A stretch of 64,000 nucleotides of DNA. Source: Chloroflexota bacterium. Lineage in GTDB: Bacteria > Chloroflexota > Dehalococcoidia > Bin125. Below are positions 34,519 through 43,281 of this stretch, one piece after another. A program made the translations under genes and the position numbers. The stretch covers positions 22,626 through 86,625 of the forward strand of contig VXQT01000010.1 in assembly GCA_009838915.1 (NCBI GenBank), given 5' to 3'. Numbering within the stretch: position 1 is the first letter of the stretch; each line of letters opens with the position of its first letter. The notes below the pieces were generated by a model. It saw only the letters and a list, made by a program, of their open reading frames with translations. It ran no database searches and was not told the DNA's origin.

Positions 34519-35613
34519 ATGCCCGACAACGACGTGATCGCCGCCGCGAAGGAACGGCTTGAGCAGTCGGGGTTGCCCTCGACCTGGCTCGACATTCCCG
34601 TGCACTGGGGGGTCAAGGCGAAAGAGCAGGCGACGCCGGAGAACGGCGGCCTGCGCTTCCAGATGCTCAATGTCGATGTTTATGGCGAAGTCCCCGACGT
34701 CTGGGAGAACAACACCGAGATCCCGCGCGGCGCGGTGCCGGACACGCGCACCGAGCAGATGGGCTACTCGATCTTCAACAAGGCCGAGGTCTGGTCCGAT
34801 CTTTGCGCCGAGCTCTATGAGGACGCCATCGCCGACCGTTGGAACTCGTCCGCCGACATCCCCTGGGACTCGCTGGAGCCGATCGGGGCTGACCTGGAAC
34901 GCGCCGTCTGCCAGATTGCGACGATGATGTCGGAGTACGGTTGGACCAAGGCACAGACCACCGGCCGCTGGCTGCAGGAGATTTCCTACGGCTACATCGA
35001 GGTCAAGCTGTTCCTGGGCACCGTGGTCTTCGACGCGGCGCGGCTGTTCGAGGTCTGGCGCAAGCGCGCGCTGGCCAACGGCGGCGGCATGGGCCGCGGC
35101 GGACGCAACTGGAAGTTCCTGCCGCTGACCCAGAGCTACACGTTCTCGGAGTTCGTGGTCGCCTCGATCATGCACGACTCGATGCTGCTCACGCTGCTGC
35201 GGCACGGCGAGCAGCTCGCCCAGACCGAGGCCGAGCGCCAAATCTATCGGCTCTGCGAGCAGGACATCGAGCGCCACCTGGCGTACTTCGTCGATCACAT
35301 GCGCTACCTGATGCTCAAGGAGCCGGTGCGCCGCGAGGAAATCCACCGCTACATGAACAAGGCCGAGTGGTACCTGGCCAAGGATGGCGACGACACGCTC
35401 TACAGCGCGCTCGCCGTGATCATGGGCGACGGCCGCGAAGGCGCAGAGGAAGCAATGGCCGATGTCGCCGAGCTGCGCCGCGAGCAGATCGAGACGTATC
35501 TCGGATATCTGAGGCAGTGCCACCTCGCCGATCGCGAGGATCGGCTGAACGAAGAGCTGCGCAAGTGGGCCGGGATGGTCGAGCTGGAGGAAGAGGAGAA
35601 GATCCCGGTCTAG
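34519..35613 (+). CDS. Ferritin-like paralogue with degraded metal site
   Basis: The 364-residue protein aligns along its whole length with the preceding gene (VYGEVPD, SADIPWDSL, WRKRALANGGG, EAERQIYRL, ERHLAYFVDHMRY). The metal ligands are mostly gone: the E-x2-H pair of helix 2 is Ala173 and Leu176, the helix-4 glutamate is Ile250, the helix-3 glutamate is Asp220, and only His253 and a helix-1 glutamate remain. It should not bind two irons. By analogy to bacterial multicomponent monooxygenases, where one subunit holds the diiron centre and a homologue is structural, it may be a non-catalytic partner of the first protein. A start ATG at 34519 follows GAGGAG. Confidence 0.87.
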   Translation: MPDNDVIAAAKERLEQSGLPSTWLDIPVHWGVKAKEQATPENGGLRFQMLNVDVYGEVPDVWENNTEIPRGAVPDTRTEQMGYSIFNKAEVWSDLCAELYEDAIADRWNSSADIPWDSLEPIGADLERAVCQIATMMSEYGWTKAQTTGRWLQEISYGYIEVKLFLGTVVFDAARLFEVWRKRALANGGGMGRGGRNWKFLPLTQSYTFSEFVVASIMHDSMLLTLLRHGEQLAQTEAERQIYRLCEQDIERHLAYFVDHMRYLMLKEPVRREEIHRYMNKAEWYLAKDGDDTLYSALAVIMGDGREGAEEAMADVAELRREQIETYLGYLRQCHLADREDRLNEELRKWAGMVELEEEEKIPV

Positions 35614-35626
35614 CCCCCGCTCGGCG

Positions 35627-36577
35627 CTAGGCGAGGCAGCGCAGCGGTTGGCCGCCGTTGAACTCGAGCATCTGGCCGAAGGCGGTCTGCATGTTGATCT
35701 CGGCGCCCAACTCCTCGCCGCGCAGTTCGCTGTAGGCGCGGTGCAGGTTGCCGACGATGCGCTCCGTATCTGTCCATGCTCCGAAGCGGCCGAGATCGAG
35801 GTCGCGCGCGGCGCTCAGCGGATCGACTCCGCCGTCGTAGGCCGCTTTGGCTGAGTCCTGGACGAACTCCAGGTAGGCGTCGACCTCGTCCAGCACCGAG
35901 GCGTCCGAGACGGGACCGTGCCCGGGGATCACCGATTTGATCGGCAGTTCCTTCAGGCGTTCCAGCGCCGAGCGCCAGCCAGCGACCGAGCCCATGAGGG
36001 CGAACGGCGTGCCCTGGTTGAAGACAATGTCTCCGGCAATCAGCACCTGGCGGTCGGGAATCCAGACCACCACATCGGTGTTGGTGTGCGCGGGCGAGAC
36101 GTAGATCAGCTCCAGCTCCAGGTCGCCGGCGTAGAGCGTCATCGCGTCGTCGAAGACGACACTCGGGGCGACCGGCGTAACGTCGCCCCACTCGACGGCG
36201 GGGAACATTACCGACACCCGTTCGAGTTGACCCGGAGCTTCGCGCAGGATCTGGTCGCGGCAGTTTCGATGGCCGATGATCACCGCGTCGTCGGAGAAGA
36301 GGCAGTTGCCGTAGGTGTGATCCATGTGCGCGTGCGTGTTGACCAGGGTTCGCACCGGATTCGTCGCGATGCGCTCAATCGCCTCGCGGAAGAGGCGCGT
36401 ACGGCGCTCGTTGGCGCAGGCGTCGATCGCGATGACCTGGTCGCCGACGTCGACGAACGCAGGGTTGTTCAAGCACCAAGAACCGTCGTGCTGGATGTAG
36501 GCGAAGATGCCCTCAGAAACCTCGACCACTTCAGGATCGGGCAGGATGTCTGTGTCGGATGTGTGCTCGGTGCTCAC
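35627..36577 (-). CDS. Metallo-beta-lactamase-fold hydrolase
   Basis: The 316-residue protein uses the GTG start at 36577 (VSTEHTSDTD); a longer frame extends to 36637 but has no support. Zinc-site residues: THAHMDH (HxHxDH), His in YVSPAHTNTD, Asp in LIAGDIVF and His in VIPGHGPVSD. The insert RNCRDQILREAPGQLERVS before the second half places it near hydrolases of lactone or thioester substrates related to glyoxalase II and cyclase-type enzymes. There is no signal peptide. It converges on the ferritin-like pair and is 84 bases downstream of the SDR gene on the same strand. Confidence 0.88.
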   Translation of the reverse strand: MSTEHTSDTDILPDPEVVEVSEGIFAYIQHDGSWCLNNPAFVDVGDQVIAIDACANERRTRLFREAIERIATNPVRTLVNTHAHMDHTYGNCLFSDDAVIIGHRNCRDQILREAPGQLERVSVMFPAVEWGDVTPVAPSVVFDDAMTLYAGDLELELIYVSPAHTNTDVVVWIPDRQVLIAGDIVFNQGTPFALMGSVAGWRSALERLKELPIKSVIPGHGPVSDASVLDEVDAYLEFVQDSAKAAYDGGVDPLSAARDLDLGRFGAWTDTERIVGNLHRAYSELRGEELGAEINMQTAFGQMLEFNGGQPLRCLA

Positions 36578-36634
36578 GTGATTCTGCTCGTTTCGTGATC
36601 GCTCTCTGTTCCAGGTTCGTCTTGCCGGGAGCAA

Positions 36635-36660
36635 CATTCCCGCCTTCGCGGGAATGACGG
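36635..36660. repeat. Palindromic repeat type B
   Basis: CATTCCCGC-CTTC-GCGGGAATGACGG, second copy of the element found in the 5' end of yqeC. It abuts the stop codon of the SDR gene. Confidence 0.8.
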
Positions 36661-36661
36661 C

Positions 36662-37483
36662 TTAGGCGTTGGTGAAGAACTCGAAGTCATCCATGATCCG
36701 CTGATAGCGTCGTTCGACGTGCGGCCGCAGCTCGGGATGCGAGAAGATCAGCCATCGGTTGGCTTTGATCCCCGTGATCACGATGCGGCCGACATCCTCA
36801 GGGTCCATCTGCTGCGACATCGCGCCGGGACTGAAGCCTCGCGCTGCTCCTTCGGTCGCGCCGCCGTACTGGTCAGGCCGGTTGCGTCCGGCCTCGCCGA
36901 TCAGCGTGTCGACACCTCCGGGGCAGAGCGCGGAAACGCCGATGCCCTCCGCGGCCAGTTCGGCGCGCAGCGACTCCGAGTAGGCGAACGCGGCGTGCTT
37001 GCTGGCGCTGTAGACGCCGAGCGGAATCACCTCATTCAGCCGTAGACCGGCCATCGAGACCGTGTTGACGATGTGCGCGTCGCCGTCCTGTGCTCGCATG
37101 CGCGGCAGGAAGGTCTGGACGCCATTGACGATGCCGTAGAGATTGACGGAGAAGGTCCAGTCCCAGTCGGCCTGGCTCGCCTCGCTGACGATGCCGCCGG
37201 TCAGCACACCGGCATTGTTGACGAGCAGGTTCAGCTCGCCGAACTCGGCGTAGATCTGCTCGGCCAGCCACTCGTAGGCGACCGTGTCGGTCACATCGAT
37301 GTCAACAGGCAGCGCCTGGACTTCCCTGGCCTCGACTTCGGCCGCGACCTCCTGAGCAGTGCCTTCCTGGACATCGGCCAGGATGACGTGCATGCCCTCG
37401 TCGGCGCAGGCCAGCGCGATACCGCGTCCTATGCCCGATCCGGCGCCCGTGATCAGCGCCACTTTGCCGCTCAGATTGTCCAT
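36662..37483 (-). CDS. Short-chain dehydrogenase/reductase
   Basis: The 273-residue SDR starts at the ATG at 37483, with GGGAGGT four to five bases upstream; the longer frame to 37543 lacks such a site. Cofactor motif TGAGSGIGRG with the acidic ADVQ (NADH preference), NNAG, the catalytic serine in NTVSMAG and YSASK. The C-terminal variable region (RPDQYGGATEGAARGFSPG) gives no substrate hint. It is divergent from the CoA-transferase gene with 58 bases between. A soluble, cytoplasmic alcohol/ketone oxidoreductase. Confidence 0.9.
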   Translation of the reverse strand: MDNLSGKVALITGAGSGIGRGIALACADEGMHVILADVQEGTAQEVAAEVEAREVQALPVDIDVTDTVAYEWLAEQIYAEFGELNLLVNNAGVLTGGIVSEASQADWDWTFSVNLYGIVNGVQTFLPRMRAQDGDAHIVNTVSMAGLRLNEVIPLGVYSASKHAAFAYSESLRAELAAEGIGVSALCPGGVDTLIGEAGRNRPDQYGGATEGAARGFSPGAMSQQMDPEDVGRIVITGIKANRWLIFSHPELRPHVERRYQRIMDDFEFFTNA

Positions 37484-37541
37484 ACGCACCTCCCGATTCG
37501 TCCGGCCGGAATGCCCTGAGGCTAGCGTTACCCTCTCAGCC

Positions 37542-38783
37542 ATGACCAGCCGATCGGCCTCCGAGCTCGGCGCTGTCGCTCAGTCGGCGGCGCTTTCCGG
37601 CATGACAGTGCTCGAGGACGGCGGCGGCATCGCGGCGTCGTATGCGGGCAAGCTGCTGGCCGATCTGGGCGCCGATGTGATTAAGGTCGAGCGTCCCGGC
37701 GGCGACGAGGTGCGGCGCAGGCCTCCCTTTCCTTCGGACGCGCCCGGCCGTGAGCGCAGCGGACTGCACCTGTTCCTCGACACCAACAAGCGCAGCTTGA
37801 CGCTCGACCTGGAGTCTGTGTCTGGTCGCCGAATGTACCGCGAACTGGCGCATCGTTGCGGGACCGTGATCACGTCGCGGCATGTTGCCGAGCAACGAAT
37901 GCTGGGCTTGACCTGGGAAGATCTGTCGACCGAGTCTCCCGAACTCAACCAGGTCTCGATCACCGTCTTTGGAATCGACACGCAACGCGAGGGCTGGCAC
38001 TCGGAGTCGCTGATCGCATCGTTGGCGAGCGGGATCTCCTACCGAATCGGCGATCCGGATCGCGCGCCGCTCGGTCTGCCATACGATGCGCCGCAATACC
38101 AGGGCGGCATCCACGCAGCGATCGCCGCGCTATTGGCTCGCCGGGCGACGCGCGAGAGCGGCCTCGGTCAGCACGCCTGGCTGTCGATTGTGGACATCAT
38201 CAGCAACGTGATGGCCGGCGCAGGGGTCGCCGCGTTCGTTTTCACCGGTCAATCGCGGGGACGCGCCGGGACGCACATGAACGCCTTCTATCCCTGGCAG
38301 GTGACGCCGGTTGCGGACGGCTACTACGAAGTGATCACGATGGTCGACCGGCAGTGGAATCGATTCATGGAGTTGATGGGCGACCCCGATTGGCAGCACG
38401 ACGAGCGGCTGCAGAACCGCTGGCTCGCATTCCAGCACGCCGACGAGATTGACGCCTTCTGGCACCCGTGGATGGCGGAACGGACCAAGGCCGAGTTGAT
38501 GGAGCTGTTCGGCGAGAACCACATCTCGTTCCAGCCCGTCCACACGATCGGTGAAGTAGCAGAGTCGGAGCATCTCCAGGCGCGTAGATTCTGGGCGGAA
38601 GTCGAGCATCCTGGGTTCGATGAGCCAGTCAGGCTCCCGGGCGCGCCGTACAAGCTGAGCGAGAGTCCGTGGGCGATCCGCCGTCGCGCCCCGTTGCTCG
38701 GAGAACACACGGCAGAGGTGTTGTCGGAGGTTGGGATTGAGGCGCCGGAAATGGCTCGGTTACGGCGGTCTGGGATCATCTGA
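37542..38783 (+). CDS. CaiB/BaiF-family CoA-transferase-like protein, catalytic Asp not conserved
   Basis: The 413-residue class III CoA-transferase fold starts at the ATG at 37542. The family frame is clear: VLEDGGGIAASYAGKLLADLGADVIKVERPGGDEVR, NKRSLTLDL, SITVFGI, GLGQHAWLSI and ENHISFQPVHTIGE. The position of the covalent-intermediate aspartate (GxDLIAQ in active members, D138 in the other copy here) reads SESLIAS around residues 154-160, so the nucleophile seems to be Ser156 or Glu155. This subgroup may bind CoA without classical transfer, or may need a partner subunit. It is convergent with the M28 gene, whose stop lies immediately next to its own. Confidence 0.85.
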   Translation: MTSRSASELGAVAQSAALSGMTVLEDGGGIAASYAGKLLADLGADVIKVERPGGDEVRRRPPFPSDAPGRERSGLHLFLDTNKRSLTLDLESVSGRRMYRELAHRCGTVITSRHVAEQRMLGLTWEDLSTESPELNQVSITVFGIDTQREGWHSESLIASLASGISYRIGDPDRAPLGLPYDAPQYQGGIHAAIAALLARRATRESGLGQHAWLSIVDIISNVMAGAGVAAFVFTGQSRGRAGTHMNAFYPWQVTPVADGYYEVITMVDRQWNRFMELMGDPDWQHDERLQNRWLAFQHADEIDAFWHPWMAERTKAELMELFGENHISFQPVHTIGEVAESEHLQARRFWAEVEHPGFDEPVRLPGAPYKLSESPWAIRRRAPLLGEHTAEVLSEVGIEAPEMARLRRSGII

Positions 38784-39914
38784 CTACTGGAGCATGTGGC
38801 GAACAATCCGCTCGGCCGCGTCGGTGTGCCTGGCCAGCGATTCGGGATCGATGCAACGGTCGTAGACGTCCTGCGGGCTATGGAAGTACGGGTGTCCGCC
38901 GAGGAACGAGACGAAGCGACCGCCGATCTCGCCGATGTTGCGCGCTTCGCCGAAACCGGAGTTGCCGACCGGGAACGCTTCGCGCTCGATGGCCAGTTCG
39001 TTCAGCGAGCGTCGGGCGACTTCGAACAGTTCGTCGTCGGAAGCAGCGAAGCGGGCCTGACCGTTCCGCGACCCGATCGACGCGCCCAGGTGCATCCAGG
39101 CGTGAACGTCGTGCGCGGCGTCGCCCAGCTCTCGGATGTAGTGGTCGAGGCCGAGGTGATGCAGCTCGTGGCCACTGGAGGCGACCAGGTTGAGCGCGCG
39201 GCGCCCGGGATTGGCGGCGGTGCGGCCCGCAACCTCGAGCCAGACGGCGATCCCGCCGCCGCGCTCGGCCGCGCAGGTGAACCAACCCGACTTGGGAGTC
39301 ATCAGCACGACCGGCTCGGCGTCAGGATCCGTGCCGGGAATTCCGGCGACGACGTTGTCAGCCGGCGCGTCGACCCGGCCGCCGTCGACGATCATCGTGA
39401 TCTCGGAACCGACGGCGTCGAGCAACGGCCCGGCGTGATTCGGCGCGACCTGCAGCACAGGCAGCTCAATCGGATCGAGCGGACGCTCGGCGTTGCGCAG
39501 CACGATCTCGCCGTCGGGATCGCCCATGACGAGGATGACGCCCTCCGCGCCGTCTTGGCGTGCCAGCTCGAACGAGCTGTAGATGCCGGCCGCCATGCGC
39601 TCCTGATCGTCGTGCGCGAACTCCCAGACCACGATGCCCGGCCCGTGGTCGCGGCGCAGGACGCCCGAGACTCCGCGATGGTCGGTGAAGGCACAGTCGT
39701 AGGTCGGGACGGCAGGGATGTCCCAGCCGCCGAAGCGGATCGAGGCGTCGTGAATCTCGACGCGCGGGAACCGCCAAGTCTGCCAGTCGGCCTCGACGCC
39801 GACCTGCCGCAGTTCCTCCATCATCCACCACGTCGTCGTGTGGTCGGCCTCGCGGCCCGTGCGGTGGATGCCCATCTCCTCGTAGGCGCGGATGCGGCGC
39901 TCGGCGTCGTTCAT
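38784..39914 (-). CDS. M28-family peptidase-like protein with altered metal site
   Basis: The 376-residue protein has the aminopeptidase layout with an inserted PA-like region (residues ~75-170: GVSGVLRRDHG, SSFELARQDGAEGVILV). At the first zinc-site motif it reads VLMTPKSGWFTCAAERGGGIA where true M28 peptidases have HxD; the second, SGHELHHLGLDHYI, replaces GSEELGLLGS, and YFHSPQDVYD lies where a ligand histidine followed by D-T is expected. Some ligands are therefore retained and some replaced. It may be a cryptic hydrolase or a non-peptidase homologue. The stop codon abuts the CoA-transferase stop. The LLM gene is 11 bases upstream and probably cotranscribed. Confidence 0.82.
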   Translation of the reverse strand: MNDAERRIRAYEEMGIHRTGREADHTTTWWMMEELRQVGVEADWQTWRFPRVEIHDASIRFGGWDIPAVPTYDCAFTDHRGVSGVLRRDHGPGIVVWEFAHDDQERMAAGIYSSFELARQDGAEGVILVMGDPDGEIVLRNAERPLDPIELPVLQVAPNHAGPLLDAVGSEITMIVDGGRVDAPADNVVAGIPGTDPDAEPVVLMTPKSGWFTCAAERGGGIAVWLEVAGRTAANPGRRALNLVASSGHELHHLGLDHYIRELGDAAHDVHAWMHLGASIGSRNGQARFAASDDELFEVARRSLNELAIEREAFPVGNSGFGEARNIGEIGGRFVSFLGGHPYFHSPQDVYDRCIDPESLARHTDAAERIVRHMLQ

Positions 39915-39925
39915 GCTCTGCCCAC

Positions 39926-41032
39926 TCAGTCCGCGACCGCCGCCGTCTGGTGTTCGGCCTCGCGGCGGGCGACCTCGGCCTTGACCATGGGAATCAGCTC
40001 GCGGCCGTAGTCAATCGCGTCGGGCAACGGCTCGAAGCCTCGGATCAGGATCGTCGAGACTCCCAGGTCGATGTACTTGAGCAGCACCTCGGCGACCTGC
40101 TCGGGCGTGCCGACCAGCGCCGTGCTGTTGCCCGCCGCGCCGGTCGCGCCGGCGATCGGCATCCACAGCCGCTCGTCGTGGACCTCGCCCTGGGCGGCGA
40201 ATTCGAGCAGCCGCTGCGAGCCGCGCGACTGCGGACGGAAATCGAGCGGCTGCTTGGCCAGCTTCTGCACCTGCGCGAGGTAGTTGCGGGCCTTCTCCCA
40301 GGCCTGCTCCTCCGTCGGGGCGATGATCGGACGGAACGAGACCGAGAGCCGCGGTGTGCGACCGTGCCGCGCCGCGCCCTCGTGGACGCGCTCGATCGTC
40401 GAAGCGATCGACGCGCGCGGCTCGCCCCACATCATGTAGACGTCGGCGTGCTTGACGCCGATCTCGAAGGCGATGTCCGATGCGCCGCCGAAGTAGAGCG
40501 GGATGCCGTCCGGCTGGACCGGCGCGACCTCGGGGTTCTGGCCGACGACCTGGTAGAACTCGCCGTCGAAATCGAACGGCTCGCGCCCGTGGGCGTCGTG
40601 CTCCAGCGTGCGGCGCAGGATGGTCAGGTACTCGTCCGTGCGGCGGTAGCGCTCGTCGTGACCCTTCCAGTCGCCGTCGCGCTGCTGCTCGGCGTCGTGC
40701 CCGCCGGTGATGATGTGGACCGAGACGCGCCCGCCGGTGAAGAAGTCGAGCGTCGCGAACTTGCGCGCGGCCAGCGTCGGCGCGACGAAGCCCGGCCGGT
40801 GCGCAATCAGGAACTTGATCCGCTCCGAGCAGGCCGCCGCCGCCTGCGCGACATGCAACCCGTCGGCCGAGCCGGAGGTGTAGCCGACCAGCACGCCGTC
40901 GAAGTCGGAGTCCTCGTGCGCCCTCGTGAATCGACAGAGGTAGTCGTGGTCAATCCCGCCGCCGATGATGTGCATCGCCGCATTCGACTCCGACGGCTTG
41001 ACGCCAATCATCCCCAGGAACTCAACAGGCAT
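39926..41032 (-). CDS. LLM-class flavin-dependent monooxygenase, alkanesulfonate monooxygenase-like
   Basis: The protein has 368 residues from the ATG at 41032 (MPVEFLGMIG), with GAGGTG upstream. SsuD-like landmarks: DFDGVLVGYTSGSAD, IKFLIAHRPGFVAPTLAARKFATLDFFTGGRVSVHIITGGHDAEQQRDGD (the FMN phosphate loop and the active-site segment), FYFGG-type GIPLYFGGAS and the mobile loop DFRPQSRGSQ. SsuD uses FMNH2 from a partner reductase to release sulfite from alkanesulfonates; no SsuE is adjacent, so the reductase would be encoded elsewhere. The C-terminal STALVGTPEQVAEVLLKYIDLGVSTILIRGFEP is typical of the family. The likely product is an aldehyde plus sulfite, or another C-S or C-N cleavage. Confidence 0.9.
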   Translation of the reverse strand: MPVEFLGMIGVKPSESNAAMHIIGGGIDHDYLCRFTRAHEDSDFDGVLVGYTSGSADGLHVAQAAAACSERIKFLIAHRPGFVAPTLAARKFATLDFFTGGRVSVHIITGGHDAEQQRDGDWKGHDERYRRTDEYLTILRRTLEHDAHGREPFDFDGEFYQVVGQNPEVAPVQPDGIPLYFGGASDIAFEIGVKHADVYMMWGEPRASIASTIERVHEGAARHGRTPRLSVSFRPIIAPTEEQAWEKARNYLAQVQKLAKQPLDFRPQSRGSQRLLEFAAQGEVHDERLWMPIAGATGAAGNSTALVGTPEQVAEVLLKYIDLGVSTILIRGFEPLPDAIDYGRELIPMVKAEVARREAEHQTAAVAD

Positions 41033-41075
41033 AGCACACCTCACTCCGCTCAAAGGATCAGGATAGGGGAGTCAA

Positions 41076-41795
41076 TCAGGCCGCCGGCTTCCAGCGATCG
41101 AAGTCAGGCGGCAGGATGGCGAGCAGGGCGTCAAGCTCCATGCCGTAGACGTCGTAGGTGCGCTCGAGTTGGCCCAACACGCGCAGTAGATGTCTCAGTG
41201 TTCCACGGCCAGTCTTGTTGACCGCGCCGCGCTTGAGCCGATCGCCGTCCGTGAACAACGCCCAGATCAGTCGGGCGACAGCGACCGAGTTGAAGACCCG
41301 CCTTGACTCAGTTGCATGGCGAGTGATCTCCCCAATCTCCATGATGTCGCGATCTAGGCTGAAACTAGCATCTTCGCCATATTGTGATGCGATTCGCCAG
41401 GAGATCCACAGGTAATTGCGGTGTCTATCTCGTTGCCCAAGATTGTCCTCTCCGACAATGAACGTTTCGTGAACTGCTGACACGCGTTGTCGCCGGTCTG
41501 GAGTGATGATGTCGGGCAGATGGTACATGCCGAGCCAAGACCAGAACTCCCAGTCGTCCGCCAGTCTGGCCGTGACCGAGGGGCTGAGCGAATCGACGTA
41601 TTCGGCGGCGTCACGTCGGGTGCGCATGGGGACGTGACTCACTTCGGGAGCGTCAAGAAATGGCCGTGCGCACAAAGGGTCATAGAGAATCTCGTCTGGC
41701 GTCGATGGGTCGACTGACGGGTCGACGCGCAACTGATCCAGGAAGTCTTGCGCTCGACGGATTCCTTCTGGTGTGAGGCGGCGGGCCCTGGTCAT
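41076..41795 (-). CDS. Defence-module protein, DUF6339-like, paralogue 2
   Basis: The 239-residue protein starts at the ATG at 41795 in an ATGA overlap with the gene before. It is a clear paralogue of that gene: TRAR-LTP-G at the start, PTRxxA, DDxxFWSWLGMY, ETFVVxxx, RYRxYLWSxWR, an AxxRVFNxxxxxRLI stretch, and the shared ending LRHLLRVLGQLERTYDVYGM ... ILPPDFDRWKP. The mostly helical layout, WSWL and LW-R motifs recall DUF6339, a family I remember next to MutL-like/Z1 restriction modules; this is unverified. It is the last gene of the four-gene operon. No catalytic residues are recognised. Confidence 0.85.
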   Translation of the reverse strand: MTRARRLTPEGIRRAQDFLDQLRVDPSVDPSTPDEILYDPLCARPFLDAPEVSHVPMRTRRDAAEYVDSLSPSVTARLADDWEFWSWLGMYHLPDIITPDRRQRVSAVHETFIVGEDNLGQRDRHRNYLWISWRIASQYGEDASFSLDRDIMEIGEITRHATESRRVFNSVAVARLIWALFTDGDRLKRGAVNKTGRGTLRHLLRVLGQLERTYDVYGMELDALLAILPPDFDRWKPAA

Positions 41796-42517
41796 GGCTG
41801 AGCCGGTTTCCAACGATCGAACTCGCTCGGCAGGATGCTCAGCAGTGCGTCGCAAGGCATGCCATAGACGTCGTAAGTACGTTCGAACTGGTCTAGTACG
41901 CGAATGAGGTGGCGCAAGCCGCCCGGCGCACGCCCAAACTGACGCTTCTGCTTACTCCCTTCGGTGTAGAGCGTGAGAATCAGCTGCACGATGCCACCAG
42001 CATTGAACAGTCTGGAGGACGAGAACACCCGATCGGCGATGTCACCGAAACTGTTAAGTCGCTCGGCAAGCAAGAAACTCGCATAGTCACCATGCTCTTG
42101 CTGAAGTCGCCAAGCAGACCACAAGTAATGGCGATAGCGTCGCTGATAGGAGCGAGACTCCCCACTGTTCACAACAAAGGTCTCGTCTAGCGGTGACAAT
42201 CTTAGTACCCCGTCAGGATCCCGTGGCGCCGTCTCGGCGAACAAGTACATACCCAGCCAGGACCAGAATCCCGCATCGTCGGCGATGCGCTGGTGGATGG
42301 GCGCTAGCTGAGGCGTCAGATAGGCAGCCGCTTCGAGTCGCGTGCGCAGGGGCGCGCGACGAAGGTCAGGGGCATCGAGTAAGCCGTATGTGTGCACGCT
42401 GTCGAAGAGCAGCTCATCCGGCGGCAGCGCATCGATCGTTGGATTCGCCCTGACTTCTGCCAAGAACTGTCGCGCGGCGTCCATGCCTACGGGAGTCAGA
42501 ACGCGGGCGCGTGTCAT
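41792..42517 (-). CDS. Defence-module protein, DUF6339-like, paralogue 1
   Basis: The 241-residue protein is a tandem duplicate of the following gene at roughly 35-40 percent similarity by eye, with the same boxes: FLAEVRANPTIDALPPDELLFD, LDAPDLRRAPLRTRLEAAAYL, DDAGFWSWLGMYLF, YRHYLWSAWRLQQEHGDYASF, SSRLFNAGGIVQLILTLYTEG and the ending YDVYGMPCDALLSILPSEFDRW. The start ATG overlaps the stop of the 255-residue gene by ATGA. Two diverged copies kept in one operon suggest a heteromer. No membrane segment or nuclease motif is visible. Confidence 0.86.
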   Translation of the reverse strand: MTRARVLTPVGMDAARQFLAEVRANPTIDALPPDELLFDSVHTYGLLDAPDLRRAPLRTRLEAAAYLTPQLAPIHQRIADDAGFWSWLGMYLFAETAPRDPDGVLRLSPLDETFVVNSGESRSYQRRYRHYLWSAWRLQQEHGDYASFLLAERLNSFGDIADRVFSSSRLFNAGGIVQLILTLYTEGSKQKRQFGRAPGGLRHLIRVLDQFERTYDVYGMPCDALLSILPSEFDRWKPAQP

Positions 42518-43281
42518 GTTGCCGCCTGTTGGACTTCGCGGTACAGATCTGCAGCATGCACTTTCTGTTCCGAGAATGCCGAAACTACTTGCTCGATCCA
42601 GTCTTGCGCAATCTCCGCCTGAGCCTGGTCGTCGCGCTCAGTCACCTTAGGTACCTGTCCGCCATGGACTGATTGCGCCAGGATGAACCAACCCTTGTGC
42701 CAACCATCTTCTTCGTCATCGAGATCAGCGCCGTCAACGAAGACGATCTGCGTCAGCACCGAGCGCAACACCTGCGGCATGACCAAGGCACGGAACTGCG
42801 CGTCATTGCGGACTATCTCACTCATCATCTCTAACTGGTTGTTGACCAGCAATGTGGGGCGGTCTCCGTCGCCGAAATCGACTCGCCAAACCTCGGCACC
42901 CAGGTCTTGTGGCTCCAGCGCGATCAACGATTCGACCGGCAGTCTCGGCTTGATCGGCCCGCTGGCCCCCAACAGTTTGCCCGTGCCATCTCCTTCAACC
43001 ACGACCACTCGGAACTGAGATGTGATTGGCGCTTCTCTCATTTGATCCACGAGATAGCCGCGTTCGACAACGTCACGGACGGTTCCGGCTTCCCACCGCT
43101 CGCCAATGTTGGAACGCCAGGCTTCGATGCGCACCACGGCGTCCGGACTGAAGTTGTAGTCCTCCAACTCGAAATCGACCTTGAACGAGGTGGGTTGATC
43201 GCCCTCAGATGGCCGAATTCGGACGGATGCATGTTCTCTGGCAATAGTCTTGCGGCCCGTTTCGTTGAAGCGTCGGAGCAT
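42514..43281 (-). CDS. Defence-module protein of unknown family
   Basis: The 255-residue soluble protein sits between the GHKL ATPase and the two paralogues. Visible features: a basic N-terminus (RRFNETGRKTIAREHASVRIR), a beta-rich middle (SFKVDFELEDYNFSPDAVVRIEAW, SQFRVVVVEGDGTGKLLGASG), WRVDFGDGDRPTLLVNNQLEMM and a helical C-terminus (QAQAEIAQDWIEQVVSAFSEQK). I do not recognise the family. Its ATG and the ATPase stop share one base (TAATG), so translation is tightly coupled and a 1:1 complex with the ATPase is plausible. Confidence 0.83.
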   Translation of the reverse strand: MLRRFNETGRKTIAREHASVRIRPSEGDQPTSFKVDFELEDYNFSPDAVVRIEAWRSNIGERWEAGTVRDVVERGYLVDQMREAPITSQFRVVVVEGDGTGKLLGASGPIKPRLPVESLIALEPQDLGAEVWRVDFGDGDRPTLLVNNQLEMMSEIVRNDAQFRALVMPQVLRSVLTQIVFVDGADLDDEEDGWHKGWFILAQSVHGGQVPKVTERDDQAQAEIAQDWIEQVVSAFSEQKVHAADLYREVQQAAT

